From assembly GCA_017622875.1 (NCBI GenBank), contig JAGAQG010000024.1, forward strand, positions 1-64,000: DNA of 64,000 nucleotides, in the 5' to 3' direction. The position numbers were made by a program, and so were the translations under genes. A model generated the notes under the pieces. That model did no database searches and was not told the DNA's origin. It saw nothing but the letters and a program-made list of their open reading frames with translations. Below are positions 43,205 to 52,540 of this stretch, in pieces. Within the stretch, counting starts at the first letter, position 1. The number at the start of each line of letters is the position of its first letter. The DNA comes from Lachnospiraceae bacterium (GTDB lineage: Bacteria > Bacillota > Clostridia > Lachnospirales > Lachnospiraceae).

Positions 43205-46200
43205 ATGAAAAAGATCATAAAAAGGCTTGGAGTAATGATGTTAATCATTACTATGATGATACAAACATGCGGCTCTTACGCATATGCGTCAGAGCTGGAT
43301 AATGAAACAGCAGAAGAAACAGTTCTGGAGGAGACGGAAAACGAGCAGGAGCAGACAGCTGCTGCAGAAACGGAAAAAACAGAGGCAGATATTGATTTGG
43401 AGAATGCAGAAAGCATCCTGTCATGGATTCAGGAAAATATTCCGGAAGATTTACATGATCTTACAAAGATGCCTCAGGAATGGTGGGATTCCTTGCTTCC
43501 AAACCAGAGGCGTGTTGCGGAAAATCTTGTGATGCCAGTTTATCGGAGTGAAGAATATGCAGTCAGCCTGCTGGCTTTTACACCTCAAAATGGAGAGCAG
43601 GTAGCGCATATGAGTCTTGCCAGCACAGGAATTACCGATGGTTATGGAAATACATTGTGGAAGATTACCAATGGCGGAAGCAATGCCTATTGTTTGGACC
43701 ACGGTGCGTCCTGCAAAAGAAGCTATGATTATGGGAATTTTCAAAAGACAAGCGGAGAAGCAGCTTATTTGATTCAAAATTATGGGCAGTCCAGCACTGT
43801 TTCTGGTTATATTTCTATTCAGATGGCTATCTGGGCTTTACAGGCAGCAAATACTGAGGCAGAGGCTTATTCCTATGCCTATACATGGTATTTAAAGAGC
43901 TACGACGAGTCTAATGCAGATGCATGGGCGAAGACAACGGTCCAGTTTTTTAAGCTTGCCAATGGAAAAAGTGGAACTATGTGGAGAGCAGAAGGACCAG
44001 CAGGAAGCCAGAGTGTCGGAAAATATGACGAATTTGTGACAACCACATATTCTGGCGGTGAAGAAGGCGGCGAAGAGCCGGAATTACCTGGTGAAGAGAT
44101 TGTTGAGCCTGAATTTGCCCTGATCGAGGATTCTGTGGAAGTTACTTATGAAGTAAAGGTAAAAAAGACAGACTGGCAGACTGACGTGGGACTTGCAGGC
44201 TGCAAGGTAGATATTTATGAAAATGGAACAAAAGTGGGTACAATTACCACGGATGCGAATGGGAAGGCCTCCTACGAAACTACAAAGTCTGAGACTTTTA
44301 CTGCAGAATATTGCAGTAATTACGACGAACTGTCACCAGAACAGCAGGCTTCGATATCCGGATTTACATCTCTTTCAGAAGCAAAGGCAAGCATTGAAGG
44401 AAAGATGGAAAACTTTTCAAATAAAGAGTATTCCTACCGCTGCAAGGAAGTAACCGCGCCCGTAGGTTATGTGTGGCAGAAAAATGAAGGAACTGTAAGC
44501 ATTTCAGGAAATGAGGAAGAATCGTTTGCATTTACGAATGAGAGAACGCTGGGTGCTGTAGAGCTGACGAAATATGATACAGAAAGCGAAAGCAGCGGCA
44601 CTCAGGGAGAAGCAGTACTGGAAGGTGCAGTCTATGGAATCTATGCAAAAGAAGACATTGTCCATCAGGATAAAAAGACGGGTGTTCTTTTCGAAAAAGA
44701 TAAGCTTGTTTCTACTGCAGTAATCGGAAAATCCCCAAAAAGAAATGAAGATGGTTATCTTTTAAATGAAGATGGGAGCAGACATATCGAGAATCCAGAG
44801 GGAACGATTGCATACGTGGACACCCCGGGAAAAACACTTTTTGGTGATCTTGAATTGGGAAGCTATTATATAAAAGAAATCAGCCCGGCAGAAGGTTATA
44901 TGCTGGATGAGACGATTTATGATGTGACTTTTACTTATAAAGACCAGATGGTAAAGATTGAGACCCGTGACAAAAAGGCATCCGAGGATGAAAATACGCT
45001 GCATGTGGATGATGATAGCAATTCAAAAAATATTTATTCAGGAGATTATGTAATCAAGCAGGGAATCCAGTTTGTAAAAACATCGGATAATGCATATCAG
45101 ACGGAGTTAAAGCCAATCGAGGGCGCTGGTTTTAGCATATATCTGATCAGCGAGTTAAGCGGTGTGAAAAGCGGTGCAATAAAACCTCTAAATGGGCAGT
45201 GGAGTGCGGAGGATGTCATGACATTTTATGATTATGACTTTACAAAGGACTCCAAAGCGGTACTGTATAAACGAAGTGATGAAGCATGGACGGAAGGAGA
45301 CAAAAAGTGGCTTACGCTGTTAGAAGGAAATAAATATGAAGTGGCAGAGATGTTTACAGATGCCGATGGGCGGATTGAAACACCGGAGCTGCCTTATGGA
45401 ACCTATATAGTGGTGGAAACTACGACGCCGGAGGATCATGTGAGTGCAAAACCGTTTATTGTTTATATTACGCAGGATGGCGGTGTGCTTTACAAAGATG
45501 CGGCAAAGCAGGTGGTTGAAAAAACGTACACAACAGAGGATGCAGTGCGTTATGGTGATAGGAAAAACTCAAAGGAACGTGAAGGACGAGTACTTCAAAA
45601 GCAGAGAATCATCAATAATACGATTACAAAAACATTTCTTCGTGTTGTAAAAGCGGATGAAGAATTTGTGGCAGATCCGGGAACTTATATTAAAGCAGAA
45701 GAAGTGGTGCGAGGTACTGTATTAAAGGAAGGAGCCCAGTATCGCCTGCGCTGCCTTACGCTGGAGCTTAGCGAAGAAAGTTTAAAAGCATTGAACTGGA
45801 AATATGATTCTGAAGGCTATTTAAGCTATTATGATTCGAATGAAAAGAGCCTTATGGGAACTGCAAAAAGTCCATATACAACAACCTTTTTAAAGAATGA
45901 TGGAAAGATCAGGGATTGTTATATAACTCTGCCGCAGGAAATTCCGGTGGGAAGCTACGAGCTGATAGAAGTGGCTGCGCCGGAAGGCTATGTATTAAAT
46001 GGATATGAACAGAGCGTAAAAGAAACAGGTGATGGCAAACAAAATGAGTACGAAATCGTAGACTCCTCAAATGAAAAACTGGTATTTACGATTGGAAATG
46101 GTTCTGTTTATCCGGATGGACAGATGGGAAAAAATAAGTATGCGCTGTATGACAGTTATGGAAATCTGACCGTGACAGTGCTGCAGAAAAATCAGGAACA

Positions 46201-47197
46201 GAAGGGAATTGTAGACATCTACAAATATGGAGAGCAATTGGCAGATGTCAGCAGTGAAAAGCATTTTATTTACGAGGAAGCGCCAATCGAAGGTGCCATG
46301 TTCCAGATTATTGCAGAGGAAGATATCTATACGCAGGAAGTGGATCCAGAACTGTTTGATGATTATGCGATTGAAAAAGAAGATTATCTGGTACATCAAA
46401 AAGGGGATATCGTAGCAGTGATTACCACTGATCAGAATGGAAGGGCTTATGCGGATAATCTTTATATTGGAAAGTATAGGATTCAGGAAATTGCCGCAGG
46501 TGAAGGATTTGTTTTAAATAAAGAAGAGAAAGTATTTGAAATTACTCCTCAGAATCAGATGGTCAGCTTTGATATTCAATATGTGGATTATAAAAATGAG
46601 CGCCAGAAGTTGGAAATTGATGTTTTGAAAACTGAGACAGGTACTGGAACGGTGTTGGCAGGAGCTTTGTTTGGCTTGTATTCTGCAGAAGATATTTACA
46701 GTTATATTGAATATTTGGCAGAAGAAGACCAATGGGTATCCTCTGAGACGCCGAGACTGCTGATCGAAAAAGATACATTGATTGCAATTGCTACAACTGA
46801 TGTAAATGGAAAGGCAGTGTTTAAAGAGGACCTTCCATTAGGAAAATATTATGTGAAAGAATTAGAGGCCCCGGAAGGTTATATATTATCGGAAGAAATT
46901 GTTCATATTGATGGTGCTTATGATAGCGAGAAGGGCGGTCAGGATGTAGAAATGCAAATTCATGAGGCTGCCTTCCAGAATGAACCGGAGGAATCAGAAC
47001 AGCCGGAGAAACCTAAGACACCTGAGAAAGAAGAAAAACCGGAAAAAGAACAAGAAGCGGAACAGCCGGAATATTATCCTGCACCACAGCAGGATGTAAA
47101 TACAGCAGATCAGGCAAATCTGATCCTGTGGATTGGCTGTTTAGGTGCTGCATGTATTGGAATTCTCTGGATGCAGTACCGCAAAAAGAAATCTTAA
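43205..47197 (+). CDS. Large surface adhesin: thioester domain plus SpaA/Cna-B type repeats
   Basis: A 1330-residue cell-surface protein. Signal peptide (about residues 1-28), an acidic linker, then a thioester (TQXA-like) domain in which Cys163 (YCLDHG) and Gln206 (SIQMAIW) could form the internal thioester that binds host proteins covalently. About six to seven SpaA/prealbumin-fold repeats follow, each ending with phrases such as GSYYIKEISPAEGYMLDE or GKYRIQEIAAGEGFVLN. The C-terminus has a Pro/Glu linker, a VNTAD motif, one helix and RKKKS, a sorting-signal-like layout. ATG 43205 is preferred over 43199, which abuts the AAAGGA site. Confidence 0.85.
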   Translation: MKKIIKRLGVMMLIITMMIQTCGSYAYASELDNETAEETVLEETENEQEQTAAAETEKTEADIDLENAESILSWIQENIPEDLHDLTKMPQEWWDSLLPNQRRVAENLVMPVYRSEEYAVSLLAFTPQNGEQVAHMSLASTGITDGYGNTLWKITNGGSNAYCLDHGASCKRSYDYGNFQKTSGEAAYLIQNYGQSSTVSGYISIQMAIWALQAANTEAEAYSYAYTWYLKSYDESNADAWAKTTVQFFKLANGKSGTMWRAEGPAGSQSVGKYDEFVTTTYSGGEEGGEEPELPGEEIVEPEFALIEDSVEVTYEVKVKKTDWQTDVGLAGCKVDIYENGTKVGTITTDANGKASYETTKSETFTAEYCSNYDELSPEQQASISGFTSLSEAKASIEGKMENFSNKEYSYRCKEVTAPVGYVWQKNEGTVSISGNEEESFAFTNERTLGAVELTKYDTESESSGTQGEAVLEGAVYGIYAKEDIVHQDKKTGVLFEKDKLVSTAVIGKSPKRNEDGYLLNEDGSRHIENPEGTIAYVDTPGKTLFGDLELGSYYIKEISPAEGYMLDETIYDVTFTYKDQMVKIETRDKKASEDENTLHVDDDSNSKNIYSGDYVIKQGIQFVKTSDNAYQTELKPIEGAGFSIYLISELSGVKSGAIKPLNGQWSAEDVMTFYDYDFTKDSKAVLYKRSDEAWTEGDKKWLTLLEGNKYEVAEMFTDADGRIETPELPYGTYIVVETTTPEDHVSAKPFIVYITQDGGVLYKDAAKQVVEKTYTTEDAVRYGDRKNSKEREGRVLQKQRIINNTITKTFLRVVKADEEFVADPGTYIKAEEVVRGTVLKEGAQYRLRCLTLELSEESLKALNWKYDSEGYLSYYDSNEKSLMGTAKSPYTTTFLKNDGKIRDCYITLPQEIPVGSYELIEVAAPEGYVLNGYEQSVKETGDGKQNEYEIVDSSNEKLVFTIGNGSVYPDGQMGKNKYALYDSYGNLTVTVLQKNQEQKGIVDIYKYGEQLADVSSEKHFIYEEAPIEGAMFQIIAEEDIYTQEVDPELFDDYAIEKEDYLVHQKGDIVAVITTDQNGRAYADNLYIGKYRIQEIAAGEGFVLNKEEKVFEITPQNQMVSFDIQYVDYKNERQKLEIDVLKTETGTGTVLAGALFGLYSAEDIYSYIEYLAEEDQWVSSETPRLLIEKDTLIAIATTDVNGKAVFKEDLPLGKYYVKELEAPEGYILSEEIVHIDGAYDSEKGGQDVEMQIHEAAFQNEPEESEQPEKPKTPEKEEKPEKEQEAEQPEYYPAPQQDVNTADQANLILWIGCLGAACIGILWMQYRKKKS

Positions 47198-47213
47198 GAT
47201 TCTTGTGAATTTA

Positions 47214-47242
47214 TTGACAGTCTTGATAAATTATATTAACAT
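47214..47242 (+). promoter_or_regulatory. Possible promoter of the GH25 gene
   Basis: A perfect TTGACA (47214-47219) is followed at 17 bases by a weak TAACAT (47237-47242), 41 bases before the start codon. Confidence 0.4.
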
Positions 47243-47282
47243 AAAGTGTCAGACAAATTTACATAAAGAGAGATGAAAAGGG

Positions 47283-49319
47283 ATGAAAAAGAGAATTGTA
47301 CTGGCACTTTGTTCACTGTTTATCGCTGCAGGAGGTATTGGAATGGCGTCCCTGCCTCATGAGGAGCTTCCGGTATCGGAGGAACTTTTGGCGGAAACAC
47401 TGGAAGAAGAGCCGGAAGAGATCATAGAAGAGATTGCAGAAGAGAAAATCTGCGAAGAGGGATGTACTTTGGAGCCTGGGCATGAAGGGGATTGTGTGGT
47501 TTCAGAGGTGAAGGAAATCGAAGTCGTTTTAAAATCCACCTCTATGGAACGAGACCTGAAGGTAAAGTTCGTTAATAAGGCAACTGGTAAAGTGATTTCC
47601 GGAGCGGATTTTAAAATGAAGGTGACAAGCCCTTCCAAGACCACGAAAGAATATTCAGATCACGACAATGATGGAATTATCTGGGTAAAGGACATCGATG
47701 GCGGAAGTTATACCGTTGATATGGTCGAGTTGGAAGGATATATAACCGCAAAGACCTTAAAAGCAGAAGTAAAGAAAAAAATCGAATACAAGGTTGTTGA
47801 AATCGAAGATGAAGTGAAGAGTGAAAGTCAGGTCGTAGTATCCCAGGAAGATGGTGCGTATGGCGGAGCTGAAAAGGATGAATCCACTTCAAATTCTGCG
47901 GCACTGGTCGATACGGTCGAATTTGTGGAATCTACGAAAAAAGAAGTTACAAAGGAAACAACAAAACAGAAAACCGATGCTTTTGGACAGAAGGTCTATG
48001 CGAAATTAAAAAAGGATGCGTTAGGTCAGGATATGTATGCGAAGGTTCTGTCTGAGTCAGAAGAATTCCATACTTATGATTCTAATGGAAAATGTACACG
48101 CTGCGGTGTGACGAAAAACACGACATCATCCTGTACCCATGTAGATGCTAATGATGATGATAAGTGTGATCTTTGCGAAGCTGATGTTCCTGATTTGCAT
48201 GTCCATAGTGTGACAGGCTGCAAATGTACAGTTTGCGGTAAGGAAGTACATGAAGAAAAGAATAACGGAGTATGTACAGTGTGCGGTAAGCTGGTTGATA
48301 TAGACAGCCATACATCTCATACAGAGGGCTGCAACGGAATGTGTAAGTACTGTAACGTACTCGTAAATTCCGAAGCGCATACCTGTACAGATGAAAACGG
48401 TGATGGTACTTGCGATACCTGCGGTACAGCGATTACATCAGCGGCAGAAAGTCTGGAGCCAGTAACAGGATTTGCATTCCGCTCATTTGGATTTTTGCGT
48501 GCATCATCCAGTGACAGATATATCAAATATGACACCAGCAGTGCACCGGTTTATGATACCAGCAGCGATCCGGTTTATGAAACAGAAACTACATATATTT
48601 ATACAGGCTGGCAGACCATTGATGGTGCGACCTACTACTTCGATAAAAATGGAAATAAAGTAACCGGTCAGCAGATAATTCAGGGAATTTCCTACACTTT
48701 CAGCAGTGATGGTGTAAGATCGGGTACCATTGGCATTGATGTATCAAAATATCAGACAGGTATTAACTGGACAAAGGTTAAAAATTCGGGCATCAACTTT
48801 GTTATGATTCGATGTGGATATCGTGGTTACGGTTCCGGCGTTCTGGTAGAAGACTCGATGTATCGTTCGCATATCAGCGGCGCCAAAGCAGCAGGACTCC
48901 GTGTAGGCGTTTACTTCTTCAGTCAGGCAATTACAGAGGCAGAAGCTGTAGAAGAAGCAAGTATGGCGGTTTCCCTTGCGAAAAAATATGGTATCAGTAT
49001 GCCAATTGCTATTGACAGTGAATATGCAGCAGGCGGACGCGGTCGTGCGGATGGCCTTTCAAAATCTGCAAGAACAGCAATTACAAAAGCGTTCTGTGAT
49101 ACTGTTAAGAGTGCGGGTTATACACCAATGGTATATGCAAGTAAAGCGTGGTTTAGTGACCATTTGAATGTATCTGCGCTTTCCAGCTACAGAATCTGGG
49201 TAGCACATTACTCAGATAAATGCGGCTACACAGGAACCTACCATATCTGGCAGAATACAGATAAGGGTAAGGTAGACGGTGTTCCGGGCTATGTAGATAT
49301 GAATATCAGTTCAATTTAA
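47283..49319 (+). CDS. Secreted modular GH25 lysozyme with Cys-rich repeats and cell-wall-binding repeat
   Basis: A 678-residue secreted protein. Signal peptide, then a Glu-rich region with a C-x3-C-x5-H-x3-C element (near 58), a Cna-B/SpaA-like domain (about 90-170), and a central array of Cys pairs (CTRCG, CDLCE, CTVCGK, CKYC, CDTCG; about residues 265-380). A choline-binding-like repeat follows (YTGWQTIDGATYYFDKNG near 440), and the GH25 muramidase closes the protein (IGIDVSKYQTGINW near 480; catalytic acid residues in AIDSEY). It should cleave peptidoglycan outside the cell. The zinc-ribbon-like array is unusual in a secreted hydrolase. Confidence 0.88.
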   Translation: MKKRIVLALCSLFIAAGGIGMASLPHEELPVSEELLAETLEEEPEEIIEEIAEEKICEEGCTLEPGHEGDCVVSEVKEIEVVLKSTSMERDLKVKFVNKATGKVISGADFKMKVTSPSKTTKEYSDHDNDGIIWVKDIDGGSYTVDMVELEGYITAKTLKAEVKKKIEYKVVEIEDEVKSESQVVVSQEDGAYGGAEKDESTSNSAALVDTVEFVESTKKEVTKETTKQKTDAFGQKVYAKLKKDALGQDMYAKVLSESEEFHTYDSNGKCTRCGVTKNTTSSCTHVDANDDDKCDLCEADVPDLHVHSVTGCKCTVCGKEVHEEKNNGVCTVCGKLVDIDSHTSHTEGCNGMCKYCNVLVNSEAHTCTDENGDGTCDTCGTAITSAAESLEPVTGFAFRSFGFLRASSSDRYIKYDTSSAPVYDTSSDPVYETETTYIYTGWQTIDGATYYFDKNGNKVTGQQIIQGISYTFSSDGVRSGTIGIDVSKYQTGINWTKVKNSGINFVMIRCGYRGYGSGVLVEDSMYRSHISGAKAAGLRVGVYFFSQAITEAEAVEEASMAVSLAKKYGISMPIAIDSEYAAGGRGRADGLSKSARTAITKAFCDTVKSAGYTPMVYASKAWFSDHLNVSALSSYRIWVAHYSDKCGYTGTYHIWQNTDKGKVDGVPGYVDMNISSI

Positions 49320-49332
49320 GCGAAAAATAGAT

Positions 49333-49360
49333 GAGAGAGGATGACATCCTCTCTCGTTTT
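49333..49360 (+). terminator. Terminator of the GH25 gene
   Basis: GAGAGAGGAT pairs perfectly with ATCCTCTCTC around a GAC loop, followed by GTTTT. Confidence 0.8.
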
Positions 49361-49361
49361 A

Positions 49362-49370
49362 TGTTATACT
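49362..49370 (+). promoter_or_regulatory. Extended -10 promoter of the acyltransferase gene
   Basis: TGTTATACT is an extended -10 box beginning directly after the T-run of the preceding terminator, about 58 bases before the coding sequence. Confidence 0.5.
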
Positions 49371-49428
49371 GTGCGTAATTATGAACAGTGGTCTGAAAGA
49401 ACAATGCAAATAAGGTAAGGGAGTACAA

Positions 49429-50685
49429 GTGCATATGATAAAAAAAGATAAGGTAAAGCATTTCGACTTTGCAAAACGCCCAAATGATCCGTGCTTTTTA
49501 ATGTCGGTTGCGAAACATGTGATTAGCTATCCGGATTTAAAAAAGAGAAATCTAAAACTGACAAAGATCAATATGGAAACTGTGGAAGGTCCATACCTTT
49601 TGCTGGTGACTCATTCTTCCATGGTTGATTTTAATATTATGCTGAAAGCAACTCATCCGCATAAAGTCAATAATGTCATGACGTTAGAAGGATTTAATAC
49701 ATATACAGAACCGTTAATGCGTTCCCTGGGCGTTCTTGGCACAAGAAAATTTATCAGTGATATGCATCTTGTAAAAAATATTAAATATTGTATCGAGAAG
49801 CTTGGCAATATCTTTGTACTGTTTCCGGAAGCGAGGTATTCTCTGGATGGATGCACTTCCTATCTGCCGGATTCCATCGGAAAAATGGCCCGTATCTTGA
49901 AAGTGCCTGTGGTAGTGCTTCGAATTCATGGAAACTTTGTTACTTGCCCACAGTGGAACAAGATTAATAAGAAGACGTACGTGGAAGCGGAAATGATTCA
50001 GATTGTAGATGCAGAAGAAATCAAGACTCTTTCGACCAGAGAAATCAATAAACGAATTAAAGAAAACTTCCAGTATGATGACTTTAAATGGCAGTTTGAA
50101 AATAAGATTAGGATCGATCACCCACATAGAGCAAAGGGATTACATTCGCTATTGTATAAATGTCCTGCATGCCTTGCAGAATCGCAGATGGATTCCGAAG
50201 GAACCATACTCTGGTGCGGAAATTGTAAAAAATCCTGGGAAATGGATGAATATGGACAGCTTCATGGGGAGGATGGACATACAGAATTTAAACACATTCC
50301 TGACTGGAGCAATTGGGAAAGAGAATGTGTCAGAAAAGAGATTGAAGAGGGAACCTATTACTTTGAAGATGAGGTTCGTGTAGAGACTCTGCCTGGCTCC
50401 TTGAAATTTTATAAGCAGGGAATGGGAAAACTCATCCAGACGCCTGAAGAGACAAAGGTAATCTGTAAATATTATGGAGAAGATTATGAATTAGTGCGAT
50501 CCGCAAAGAGTTTGGAGAGTATGCATATTGAATATGATTATCTTGGAAGAGGAGACTGCGTGGATATTTCAATTCCGGACGACAGCTTCTGGTGTTATCT
50601 GTCAAAAAGAGACGCCATTACCAAAATCTCGTTTGCCACAGAAGAAATGCATAAGCTGGCACTGAAAAAAGGGAAAAAAGAATAA
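49429..50685 (+). CDS. PlsC-like acyltransferase with C-terminal zinc ribbon
   Basis: A 418-residue protein. The N-terminal half is a glycerolipid acyltransferase domain with the catalytic H-x4-D motif (THSSMVDF near residue 63) and the acceptor motif FPEARYS near 133. It is followed by a zinc ribbon (CPAC near 245 and CGNC near 263) and a C-terminal region of unknown fold. It probably acylates a lipid or a cell-wall precursor at the membrane. GTG 49429 is chosen because AAGGGAG lies 5 bases upstream; ATG 49435 is an alternative. Confidence 0.78.
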   Translation: MHMIKKDKVKHFDFAKRPNDPCFLMSVAKHVISYPDLKKRNLKLTKINMETVEGPYLLLVTHSSMVDFNIMLKATHPHKVNNVMTLEGFNTYTEPLMRSLGVLGTRKFISDMHLVKNIKYCIEKLGNIFVLFPEARYSLDGCTSYLPDSIGKMARILKVPVVVLRIHGNFVTCPQWNKINKKTYVEAEMIQIVDAEEIKTLSTREINKRIKENFQYDDFKWQFENKIRIDHPHRAKGLHSLLYKCPACLAESQMDSEGTILWCGNCKKSWEMDEYGQLHGEDGHTEFKHIPDWSNWERECVRKEIEEGTYYFEDEVRVETLPGSLKFYKQGMGKLIQTPEETKVICKYYGEDYELVRSAKSLESMHIEYDYLGRGDCVDISIPDDSFWCYLSKRDAITKISFATEEMHKLALKKGKKE

Positions 50686-50695
50686 GTGAAAGAAA

Positions 50696-50737
50696 AATGC
50701 CTTTGGTCATATATTGTACCAAAGGTATTTTTTATTT
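50696..50737 (+). terminator. Terminator between the acyltransferase and deacetylase
   Basis: AATGCCTTTGGT pairs with ACCAAAGGTATT (one wobble) around a 10-base loop, followed by a T-run. Its position shows that the in-frame GTG at 50686 is not the start of the next gene. Confidence 0.78.
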
Positions 50738-50745
50738 GGAGGATC

Positions 50746-51567
50746 ATGAAACCAAAAATTTTCAGAGCACTTGGTATTCTGGCCCTGTTTGGAGCATGTT
50801 TTTTAGCGGGTGCGACAGTGGCAGAGATTGGGAATGTAAGAGCAAAGCAAAGTGTGTCATCAGAGTCAGTCCTGGCAGAAAGTCAGAACTGGGGACTGGG
50901 CTTTTCTGAAAGTGGGAAACCGCCTACTGGAATGGCAACAGTAGAGGAACTGGCAAAATACAATGCTTATTTTTTAGGGGATACAACGCAGAAAAAATTG
51001 TATTTGACCTTCGATGCAGGATATGAGAATGGAAATACGGAGCCGATTTTAGAAGCGCTGAAAAAACATAATGTGAAAGCCACCTTTTTTGTGGTGGGAC
51101 ATTATCTGGAGACTGCTTCCGATCTGGTATGTCGTATGGTGGAAGAGGGACACACAGTGGGAAATCATACCTATCACCACTATGATATGTCAAAGATTTC
51201 GGATCAGGCCAGCTTTGAGTCAGAAATAAAGAGCGTTGAAGATAAATATAAGGAGATTACCGGGCAGGAGATGGTAAAATATTATCGACCGCCACAGGGA
51301 AAATACAGTACCCAGAATCTGGAAATGGCAAAAAATCTGGGGTATCATACATTTTTCTGGAGTCTGGCCTATGTGGACTGGAATCAGGATGCCCAGCCGA
51401 CTCACGAAGAGGCATTTGAAAAGCTTATGTCCAGAGTGCATCCGGGAGCAGTTGTACTTTTACATAATACCTCTTCCACCAATGGGGAAATTTTAGATGA
51501 ACTTCTGACAAAATGGGAGAAGGAAGGATACACCTTTGGTACCCTGGATGAACTGATTGGGAAATAA
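50746..51567 (+). CDS. Polysaccharide deacetylase, PdaA-like
   Basis: A 273-residue exported NodB-type deacetylase with an N-terminal signal anchor. Motif 1 is LTFDAGYENG, motif 2 is GNHTYHHYDM with the two metal histidines, followed by RPPQGKYS and HPGAVVLLHNTS. The FDAGYENG wording resembles PdaA (delta-lactam-forming N-acetylmuramic acid deacetylase of spore cortex). ATG 50746 follows TTGGAGGATC. If it is a true PdaA, this organism would be expected to form spores. Confidence 0.85.
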   Translation: MKPKIFRALGILALFGACFLAGATVAEIGNVRAKQSVSSESVLAESQNWGLGFSESGKPPTGMATVEELAKYNAYFLGDTTQKKLYLTFDAGYENGNTEPILEALKKHNVKATFFVVGHYLETASDLVCRMVEEGHTVGNHTYHHYDMSKISDQASFESEIKSVEDKYKEITGQEMVKYYRPPQGKYSTQNLEMAKNLGYHTFFWSLAYVDWNQDAQPTHEEAFEKLMSRVHPGAVVLLHNTSSTNGEILDELLTKWEKEGYTFGTLDELIGK

Positions 51568-51625
51568 ACTTGGGAAAATAATAATGAAAGATTTTCTTAA
51601 TTTAAACTTTTTTATTACATTTTTG

Positions 51626-51654
51626 TTGCATGAAAGCACAAAAAACTTTACAAT
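51626..51654 (+). promoter_or_regulatory. Promoter of cobS
   Basis: TTGCAT (51626-51631) and TACAAT (51649-51654) are 17 bases apart, 41 bases before the cobS start. Confidence 0.8.
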
Positions 51655-51694
51655 AGATAAAAGGTGAAGATAAAACTTTCGGAGGAATAAACAT

Positions 51695-52459
51695 ATGAAA
51701 ACATTTTGGAACAGTCTGATCGCAGCGTTTGATATGTACTCAATCGTTCCAATGCCAAATGTAGAATTGTCAAAGGAGAATATAAAATACTCGTTGTGCT
51801 TTTTTCCACTGGTAGGAGTAGTCATAGGAGCAATTTTATGTGGCTGGCGTATCGGATATCCATATCTTTGCAATGGGGACTTTTTGCCGGCTGTTGTATT
51901 TGTAATCGTACCAGTGATTGTATCTGGAGCCGTTCATGTGGACGGATTTATTGATACAGTGGATGCGACCTGTTCGAATAAAACAATGGAGCGTAAGCTG
52001 GAAATTTTAAGAGATACTCATACGGGTGCATTTGCATTGATCATGACCATTTCCTATTTCCTGATCGCGCTTGGTGTATGGAGTGAGATGCCAATCGATG
52101 CGGTACCAGTACTGGCAGTGGGATTTGTGATGTCAAGAGCACTGGCGGGTCTGGCAATGGTAATCTTTCCAAGAGCGAAGACAAGTAAGCGTTTAGCTCA
52201 GTTTGAAGACCAGAAACAGAAAAAGGTCATTGGGGTGACCATGTGTTTGTACATTGGGATTTGCGCAGCATTCATGTGTTATCTGGAACCATTGTACGGA
52301 AGTGTAGGTGTGCTTGGTGCAGCCATTTCTTTTGCATATTATTATTATGTAAGCAAAAAGCATTTTGGTGGAATTACAAGAGCAGTATCAGGATATTTTA
52401 TCCAGGTGTGTGAACTGGTCATTCCTTGTTTAGTATTTGTTGCATGGAAGTTCTTATAG
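51695..52459 (+). CDS. cobS: Adenosylcobinamide-GDP ribazoletransferase
   Basis: A 254-residue membrane enzyme joining adenosylcobinamide-GDP to alpha-ribazole, the last nucleotide-loop step of cobalamin synthesis. It has about 6 helices and the conserved stretch HVDGFIDTVDATCSN followed by LEILRDTHTGAFA, with acidic metal-binding residues. It is alone: no cobU, cobT, cobC or cobalamin riboswitch is adjacent. CGGAGGA precedes the ATG. Confidence 0.92.
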   Translation: MKTFWNSLIAAFDMYSIVPMPNVELSKENIKYSLCFFPLVGVVIGAILCGWRIGYPYLCNGDFLPAVVFVIVPVIVSGAVHVDGFIDTVDATCSNKTMERKLEILRDTHTGAFALIMTISYFLIALGVWSEMPIDAVPVLAVGFVMSRALAGLAMVIFPRAKTSKRLAQFEDQKQKKVIGVTMCLYIGICAAFMCYLEPLYGSVGVLGAAISFAYYYYVSKKHFGGITRAVSGYFIQVCELVIPCLVFVAWKFL

Positions 52460-52485
52460 AAAGAAAAGCAGGATTTTAAATGAGC

Positions 52486-52520
52486 GGCGGGAGCTTTTGG
52501 TGAGCTTCCGCCATTTTAAA
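52486..52520 (+). terminator. Terminator of cobS
   Basis: GGCGGGAGCT pairs with AGCTTCCGCC (one wobble) across a 7-base loop, followed by ATTTT. No SAM riboswitch is visible before metA. Confidence 0.75.
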
Positions 52521-52540
52521 AATAAAAGAGGAGTTATATT

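Noticed and set aside
50686..50745. GTG 50686 as start of the deacetylase
   Set aside because: The interval contains an intrinsic terminator, and a much better ribosome site precedes ATG 50746.
52460..52540. SAM riboswitch or T-box before metA
   Set aside because: Only about 80 bases are available and they hold a simple terminator hairpin of cobS; no riboswitch core was recognised.
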